From Chryseobacterium indologenes (GTDB taxonomy: Bacteria; Bacteroidota; Bacteroidia; Flavobacteriales; Weeksellaceae): a stretch of 64,000 nucleotides of DNA. The notes below the pieces were generated by a model. It did no database searches. It saw nothing but the letters and a program-made list of their open reading frames with translations, and was not told the origin of the DNA. The DNA lies in the NCBI GenBank assembly GCA_002439165.1, contig DJTE01000026.1, positions 52,089 to 116,088 of the forward strand. Reading direction: 5' to 3'. Every line of letters begins with the position of its first letter. Position 1 is the first letter of the stretch. Positions 59,508 through 64,000 of this stretch are shown one piece after another. The position numbers and the translations under genes were made by a program.

Positions 59508-62162
59508 TTATACTCTTCCACTGTCTATGATCCAGTGTTTTATCTTTTCATTGAAGTATTTCTTCTTTTTCAGATCCTCCAGTTTCAGATGCATTCTGTA
59601 ACGCCAGTAGTGTGGAAATACAGCGGGATCATTGATTCTCTCATGATCCATATTTTTATTGGTAAGCTCCGGATCCGTTGCTAGGAACTCCTGAATCGGG
59701 AAAATAGCAAGCATTGCATCATTATAAAGATGCTGTTTCATGATTATTTCCGCCAGGTGAGCATCCATTTCCTCAGGAGCTTTTCCGTACTGGATCAGCT
59801 GCTGATTAAAGTATTTCTGTGTAAGTGCAGGATCTTCCTTCCACCATTGCCGTAAAGTAGAGCTGTCATGGGAAGAAGCCGTTACTACGTTCATATATCC
59901 TGCATTTTTAGGATTATAGAACGGAATATTCTCCGAAGGCATACGCTGTACTTTAAGGGCTACAATAGCCAGTTCATCCATGACAACAGGCACGCAGGCG
60001 GGAACCATTCCCAGATCTTCACCACAGATCAGCATTTTGGTTGCATTCAGGATCACCGGAAGTTTTTCCATTGCTTTTTCCTGCCAAAGATGATCCTGTC
60101 TCCTGAAGAAATAATCATGATAAAGATCGTAGATCGCTTTCTGATCCCATTCGGACAGGTATTGATAAGATTCTGTATGATAAACATTGAATCTCGGATG
60201 ATAAACCGTTTCCCCGTTTCTCTCTTCTGTAAGGAACAGTACGTTGGCACACAGTGAAATGAGCTTTTCTTCTATGAAACATCCCGGATTCTTTTTAAAG
60301 AAGTCGGACAGTTTTCTCTGGGTGTCAAATTCTTCTTTAAATGAGTAGGTTCCGTCACTGTTATGGTCTATATATTTTAATGCTTCGGTTGTATTTTCAC
60401 CAAAATAATCCCACAAGATCTTCTCATTGATAAATGGCTTACAGTATCTGTTAAAGTCAAACGATATGTTCCATGCTTTAAATTCTTCTGCCACAACAGG
60501 AACTGCCGGATAAAAATAGCCTAAGATCCCCTGTACGGCAGAAACCGGCATTCTCCAGATTCTGAAGAACCCCAGGATATGATCAATTCTCATCGCATCA
60601 AAATACTGTTCCAATGCTTTGAACCGGTTTTTCCACCATCTGTAATCGTCCGCCTTCATGGCTTCCCAGTTATACGTCGGGAATTCCCAGTTCTGTCCTA
60701 ATTCTGTAAACTGATCAGGAGGTGCCCCTGCCTGGAAATCCATTCCAAACAGTTCGGGTTCCGTCCATGCTTCCACAGAATACCTGTAAATCCCGATCGG
60801 AAGGTCACCTTTTAAAGAGATCCCCAGACTGTGTGCATAATCAACAGCATCTTTCAGCTGCAGATGAAGCTGGTACTGTACCCACGCGTGAAGCATTGAA
60901 GCATCATAATCTTTGCTTTTGGCGGTAAAAAACGGGGCTATTTTCCCTGCGATGTATTTTTTATGGGTTTTCCACTCGTTGAAATTCGGAGTTTTATATT
61001 TATCCCGTAACACACAAAAGGCAGCATAGGGAACCAGCCAGTGATTATTTTCTTTTATAAACTTCTTAAAGCCTCTGTCTTTATAAATCTTATCTTTCTC
61101 TGCATTGAAAACGGCTTTCAGATACTTCCACTTTCCCTCGATCATTTTTTCATAATCAATCAGATCAAGTGCATTTAATGCCTCTTTATCAGACTGATAT
61201 TCTGAAACTAAATCTTTCGGTATAGAAAAATCAAGATTCTCCAGTGAGATATATTGCGGATGAAGTGCATATACGGAAACTGCAGCATAAGGATATGAAT
61301 CTGTCCATGAATAATTTGCGGTAGTATCATTAACAGGCAAAATCTGTATAATACCCAGATTGGTTTCCTTATTCCAGTCTGCCAGTTCTTTGATATCAGA
61401 GAATTCTCCTACACCGAACCCGTTTTCACTTCTCAAGGAAAACACGGGAACTGCCACTCCTGCATCATGATACATCTGGTATGCCTTGAATCTGAAATAA
61501 TGATTGGAAACCACCTGAAGAACATCTTCCTGAGGATTGGAAAGTGTAAATCTGTTCTCACCCGTTTCCACATCAATGATCTTTCCTTCCTTAGTATCAT
61601 AAATACAGTATTTGAACTGAATAAATTCATTTTCCGGAATTTCAACAGAGGTTTCCCAGACTCCGAAATCGGTCTGCAGAAGATGGATAGCCTTATTATA
61701 ATTCCAGTTGCCGAGTGATGCGGTGTTTCCGAATAATACTATTTTCCAGTCGGGATGATAAACAGGCGCTTCAATTCTGAAAAGATGGGTATGCTTTTTC
61801 AGGACCGTTACTTTTTCAGGAACAAACTGATTGAGCTTATTGTAAAGAATTTTGTTGTTTAAATAGTTTTCCGGAAAGTTTTTGTTATTCCATTCATCAA
61901 AAATCACAAACTCTTTATAATTGTGAGGGAAATTAAGATGATGCTGAACAAATTCTTTTCTCAGAATATTGCCTTTTCCATCGATAAGCTGATATTTATA
62001 CGAAATGGTTCTTGAGAAATAATCCACTTCACATTTCCACAATCCGTTTTCAGCGTAAAACATCGTATAGGACTGTACGTCTGCTCCTTCCTGATCTACG
62101 GTTACCAGCTGAAGATTTTCTCCCGCTCTGGCATTATATCCTACATTAAAGTATAGCTTCAT
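59508..62162 (-). CDS. malQ: 4-alpha-glucanotransferase MalQ with two N-terminal starch-binding domains
   Basis: From ATG 62162 (MKLYFNVGYNARAGE) the protein has 884 residues. An ATG 28 codons upstream would add an unsupported stretch. Two CBM20-like domains (about 1-105 and 118-230, the second with LFGNTASLGNW) precede a GH77 barrel. Catalytic residues are D527 (MRIDHILGFF), E715 (CGEDLG) and D766 (SSHDSS). It moves maltooligosaccharide units during glycogen or starch breakdown. The two-CBM form resembles plant DPE2-type enzymes. No other glycogen gene is adjacent. Confidence 0.92.
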   Translation of the reverse strand: MKLYFNVGYNARAGENLQLVTVDQEGADVQSYTMFYAENGLWKCEVDYFSRTISYKYQLIDGKGNILRKEFVQHHLNFPHNYKEFVIFDEWNNKNFPENYLNNKILYNKLNQFVPEKVTVLKKHTHLFRIEAPVYHPDWKIVLFGNTASLGNWNYNKAIHLLQTDFGVWETSVEIPENEFIQFKYCIYDTKEGKIIDVETGENRFTLSNPQEDVLQVVSNHYFRFKAYQMYHDAGVAVPVFSLRSENGFGVGEFSDIKELADWNKETNLGIIQILPVNDTTANYSWTDSYPYAAVSVYALHPQYISLENLDFSIPKDLVSEYQSDKEALNALDLIDYEKMIEGKWKYLKAVFNAEKDKIYKDRGFKKFIKENNHWLVPYAAFCVLRDKYKTPNFNEWKTHKKYIAGKIAPFFTAKSKDYDASMLHAWVQYQLHLQLKDAVDYAHSLGISLKGDLPIGIYRYSVEAWTEPELFGMDFQAGAPPDQFTELGQNWEFPTYNWEAMKADDYRWWKNRFKALEQYFDAMRIDHILGFFRIWRMPVSAVQGILGYFYPAVPVVAEEFKAWNISFDFNRYCKPFINEKILWDYFGENTTEALKYIDHNSDGTYSFKEEFDTQRKLSDFFKKNPGCFIEEKLISLCANVLFLTEERNGETVYHPRFNVYHTESYQYLSEWDQKAIYDLYHDYFFRRQDHLWQEKAMEKLPVILNATKMLICGEDLGMVPACVPVVMDELAIVALKVQRMPSENIPFYNPKNAGYMNVVTASSHDSSTLRQWWKEDPALTQKYFNQQLIQYGKAPEEMDAHLAEIIMKQHLYNDAMLAIFPIQEFLATDPELTNKNMDHERINDPAVFPHYWRYRMHLKLEDLKKKKYFNEKIKHWIIDSGRV

Positions 62163-62314
62163 CCTAGATTTTTTTATAAAAATACATTTTAATATCGAAA
62201 AATAAAACTTATTGAATATCAAATAATCATTAAAAACCCTCTTCAAAAATTAATTGAAAAGGGTCTTAATTTTTCCGCAAAGTTAACCAGAATTCTGCGT
62301 ACTACAATTGTGAC

Positions 62315-63481
62315 TTATTCTGTCACGAGAATTTTTTTGTTCAGTAATATTTTTCCTTCCTCATTGGTTATATTGACCATATAAGCTCCGCTGACCAGAT
62401 TTTTCAGATCAACCTGCTGATTCATAGAGCCGTCTTTTACAATAAGGTCCTGTTTCATTACACTTTTACCTGAGAAATCAAAGACGGTAAGTTTAATTTT
62501 TCCTTTTACTGTTTTATCATTCACATTAATATGGATAAAATGTTCATCTACTCTTGTTGGATAAACATCAATTCCGGCTAATGTACCTGATGATGTAATT
62601 CTGTCATTAGCAAAATATTTACTGGCCAGATCATAGATATGCGGCTTTTCTTCACCAGGAAGAAGTTTTGCCTGAAGAGACTTTAAATCTACTTCGTATA
62701 ATCCTGCTCCTTTTGCACTTGCAACCACAACTTTACCCTTTACATTCACAGCAGAGCCGTTTACTGAATAGTTTTCAGGAAGACCTGCAATCTTACCTAC
62801 AAATCTCGCTTTCAGCTCTTTCGTTGTAATTTTAAAGACATTTCCGGAGGCTGAGAATACGTAGAAATTATTATCCGAATCAGCGATCATATCTCCTCCA
62901 AAACCTGTTTCCATCACTGTAAATGAGTTTTTCCCATTGGAAGCGTCATCTTTTACGATCCCAAGATCACTTACTGTGTATTGACCATTCTTTTTACTGA
63001 TCTGAAGAAATTGTGTTCCTGCATTATTCATTGCATAGATATTTCCGTCATATCCGGCAGACATTCTTGTTATATGAGAATTAATGTCACAGGAAGTCAC
63101 TCTTACAGCCGCATTTTCCACTAAAGTAATTTCCTGGGTGTTTGGATTCAGAATATAAATATTGGAAGAAAACATCGGCATATATACCAGATTATTATTG
63201 GAAGCATCATATGCCAGAGCCGCCATAGTAACCGCCTGTGAATGGGCATATGTACTTTTATCTTCCGTTACCGGGCCTTTTCTTGACTGAGAAAATACTT
63301 TCGCCTGAGAATCCACAGTAAAGACTTTCTGTCCGGAGGTTCCGTTTGTTGCATCAATCGTTCGTAAATCACTGAAGACAATACCTGGAGTCTCTTTTCC
63401 TGCAATGGCAAAAATATCCTGCTGTGCCTGGATATGTACACCTGATAACAGCAGAAATAGAGGGAATAAATGTTTTTTCAT
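62315..63481 (-). CDS. Secreted protein with T9SS type A sorting domain
   Basis: The 388-residue protein has a signal peptide (1-19). Its body has repeated beta-strand motifs (VYMPMFSSNIYILNP, NIYAMNNAGTQFL, NFYVFSASGNVFKI) suggesting a beta-propeller. The C-terminal domain of about 75 residues contains VYPTRVDEHFIHI, FDFSGKSVMKQDL, GAYMVNITNEEG and the terminal LNKKILVTE, the type A sorting signal. It should be exported by Sec, then carried through the type IX system and attached or released at the surface. Ligand or activity unknown. Confidence 0.87.
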   Translation of the reverse strand: MKKHLFPLFLLLSGVHIQAQQDIFAIAGKETPGIVFSDLRTIDATNGTSGQKVFTVDSQAKVFSQSRKGPVTEDKSTYAHSQAVTMAALAYDASNNNLVYMPMFSSNIYILNPNTQEITLVENAAVRVTSCDINSHITRMSAGYDGNIYAMNNAGTQFLQISKKNGQYTVSDLGIVKDDASNGKNSFTVMETGFGGDMIADSDNNFYVFSASGNVFKITTKELKARFVGKIAGLPENYSVNGSAVNVKGKVVVASAKGAGLYEVDLKSLQAKLLPGEEKPHIYDLASKYFANDRITSSGTLAGIDVYPTRVDEHFIHINVNDKTVKGKIKLTVFDFSGKSVMKQDLIVKDGSMNQQVDLKNLVSGAYMVNITNEEGKILLNKKILVTE

Positions 63482-63680
63482 AATCGGTAGAATTTAGATT
63501 CGTAAGCGTTTTAGTATGACTAAGTTACGTAATTTACCAATTAAAATCACAAAAAATATCATTCATTTCAATAATATTTACAATAAAACAACCAAAACTA
63601 TGATGTTATGATAAATGAGAATTACAGAAAAGCTATATCTTATTGTAAGGCTTATAATCAATTATCAATAATCTTTTTCC

Positions 63681-63792
63681 GGAGCTTTATCCCGCTATCC
63701 GCTCTTACTCCTCGCGCCCTGCTTCGCCATAGCCAAATCCTTCTTCTTTTCCTTTTATGCTGTGGGGTAACCGCTGCTATCGGGGCTAGGGA
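63681..63792. repeat. Structured intergenic element (CCCGCTATCCGCTC ... CTATCGGGGCTAGGG)
   Basis: The left part GGAGCTTTATCCCGCTATCC and the right part GGGGTAACCGCTGCTATCGG followed by GGCTAGGG bracket an AT-richer middle. It is much richer in G+C than its surroundings. I recall similar blocks between genes of Bacteroidota genomes, so it is probably a dispersed repeat or a structured RNA, but I cannot assign it. Confidence 0.5.
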
Positions 63793-63796
63793 CAAT

Positions 63797-63824
63797 AGTA
63801 ATGAGTAATGAGTGATGAGTAATA
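63797..63824. repeat. 7-bp tandem array AGTAATG x 4
   Basis: Four consecutive units: AGTAATG, AGTAATG, AGTGATG, AGTAATA. It lies immediately after the structured element. Confidence 0.75.
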
Positions 63825-64000
63825 AGGGATGAATAACCCAAATAGTAAATAACGGTTGATTCATCAATAGTGTAGAAAATTATTGCTGGATTTTATTAAG
63901 CGCAAAGCCAGAAAAATATGAATAAAAGCATGTGTGTTTTTAAGGTAAACAAAGACGTAAACTTTAGCAAGGTAAGACAAAGGCTTACTTCTCAGAATAA

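Larger units (their letters stand above)
63482..64000. other. Non-coding right end of window
   Basis: No credible gene lies in these 519 bases. They contain a structured GC-richer element (63681-63792), a 7-bp tandem array (63797-63824), and from 63900 a GCGCAAAG / AAAGACGTAAACTTTAGC stretch in the style of the other intergenic repeats. The first open frames seen here are short and overlap the structured element. Confidence 0.6.

Noticed and set aside
63658..63867. 69-codon minus-strand frame in the right-end spacer
   Set aside because: It runs through the structured repeat and tandem array, and the predicted peptide looks like translated repeat.
1..64000. tRNA, rRNA, prophage or integrative element boundaries
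   Set aside because: No cloverleaf, rRNA segment, integrase or attachment-type repeat was seen on reading either strand.

Overview
This is a 64 kb stretch of an AT-rich Bacteroidota chromosome, most likely a Chryseobacterium or a close relative (Flavobacteriales, Weeksellaceae). The inference rests on Bacteroidota-type promoters (-33 TTTG, -7 TAnnTTTG), a type IX secretion C-terminal domain, a Bacteroidota-type Hcp/TssD, BshA, DUF4292, DUF2851 and DUF4254 proteins, a GG-leader peptide, and dispersed intergenic hairpins. I found no tRNA, rRNA, CRISPR array, prophage or intact insertion sequence.

Bases 1-17,736 are dominated by a minus-strand phenylacetate catabolic cluster. In transcription order it runs paaK, paaE, paaA, paaB, paaC, paaD, paaG, paaH, two small genes, paaI, paaJ, paaY, then after an interruption paaZ. 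The interruption holds a truncated REP-associated transposase, a 177-bp tandem repeat, an esterase, a DUF6624 protein and a small membrane protein. The route is PaaK (CoA activation), PaaABCE with PaaD (ring epoxidation), PaaG (oxepin isomerisation), PaaZ (ring opening and aldehyde oxidation), PaaJ (thiolysis) and PaaH (3-hydroxyadipyl-CoA oxidation). PaaI and PaaY act as rescue thioesterases. No paaF homologue is present. The promoter upstream of paaK has a good -33/-7 pair and three inverted repeats. A TetR-type regulator lies just upstream, as the last gene of an ABC-transporter operon (18,321-20,896). Six intergenic gaps of the cluster carry related long hairpins.

Bases 21,175-28,653 hold clpB, a 48-codon GG-leader cysteine-rich peptide gene, an operon of an unknown protein, a multi-pass membrane protein, a NarL-type histidine kinase and a response regulator, a secreted M43 metalloprotease, and a DUF1573 protein. 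Bases 28,826-41,894 hold a second two-component system (HisKA/OmpR type), a GH92 alpha-mannosidase, dihydroorotase, a polysaccharide flippase, a sugar nucleotidyltransferase, and an envelope block: DUF4292 lipoprotein, EnvC-like factor, TatA, DUF4254, lipoprotein, ribA.

Bases 42,352-64,000 hold a lipoprotein, a GH3 enzyme with bshA, a DUF2851-PspC-GNAT block, a SIMPL protein, three tandem paralogues with a carboxypeptidase-regulatory-like fold, an AddA/RecB-like helicase-nuclease, an orphan TssD, an erythromycin-esterase-like protein, ferritin, a Spy-like periplasmic protein, a GFR-repeat secreted protein, MalQ, and a T9SS substrate. The right end is non-coding, with one structured repeat and a 7-bp tandem array.

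The most interesting signals are the GG-leader peptide with a six-cysteine C-C-CC-C-C framework, the recurrent paa hairpins (one flanking a stranded gene fragment), the REP/transposase-remnant tandem array, the PaaZ C-terminal fusion, the paa control region, and the tandem paralogue trio.
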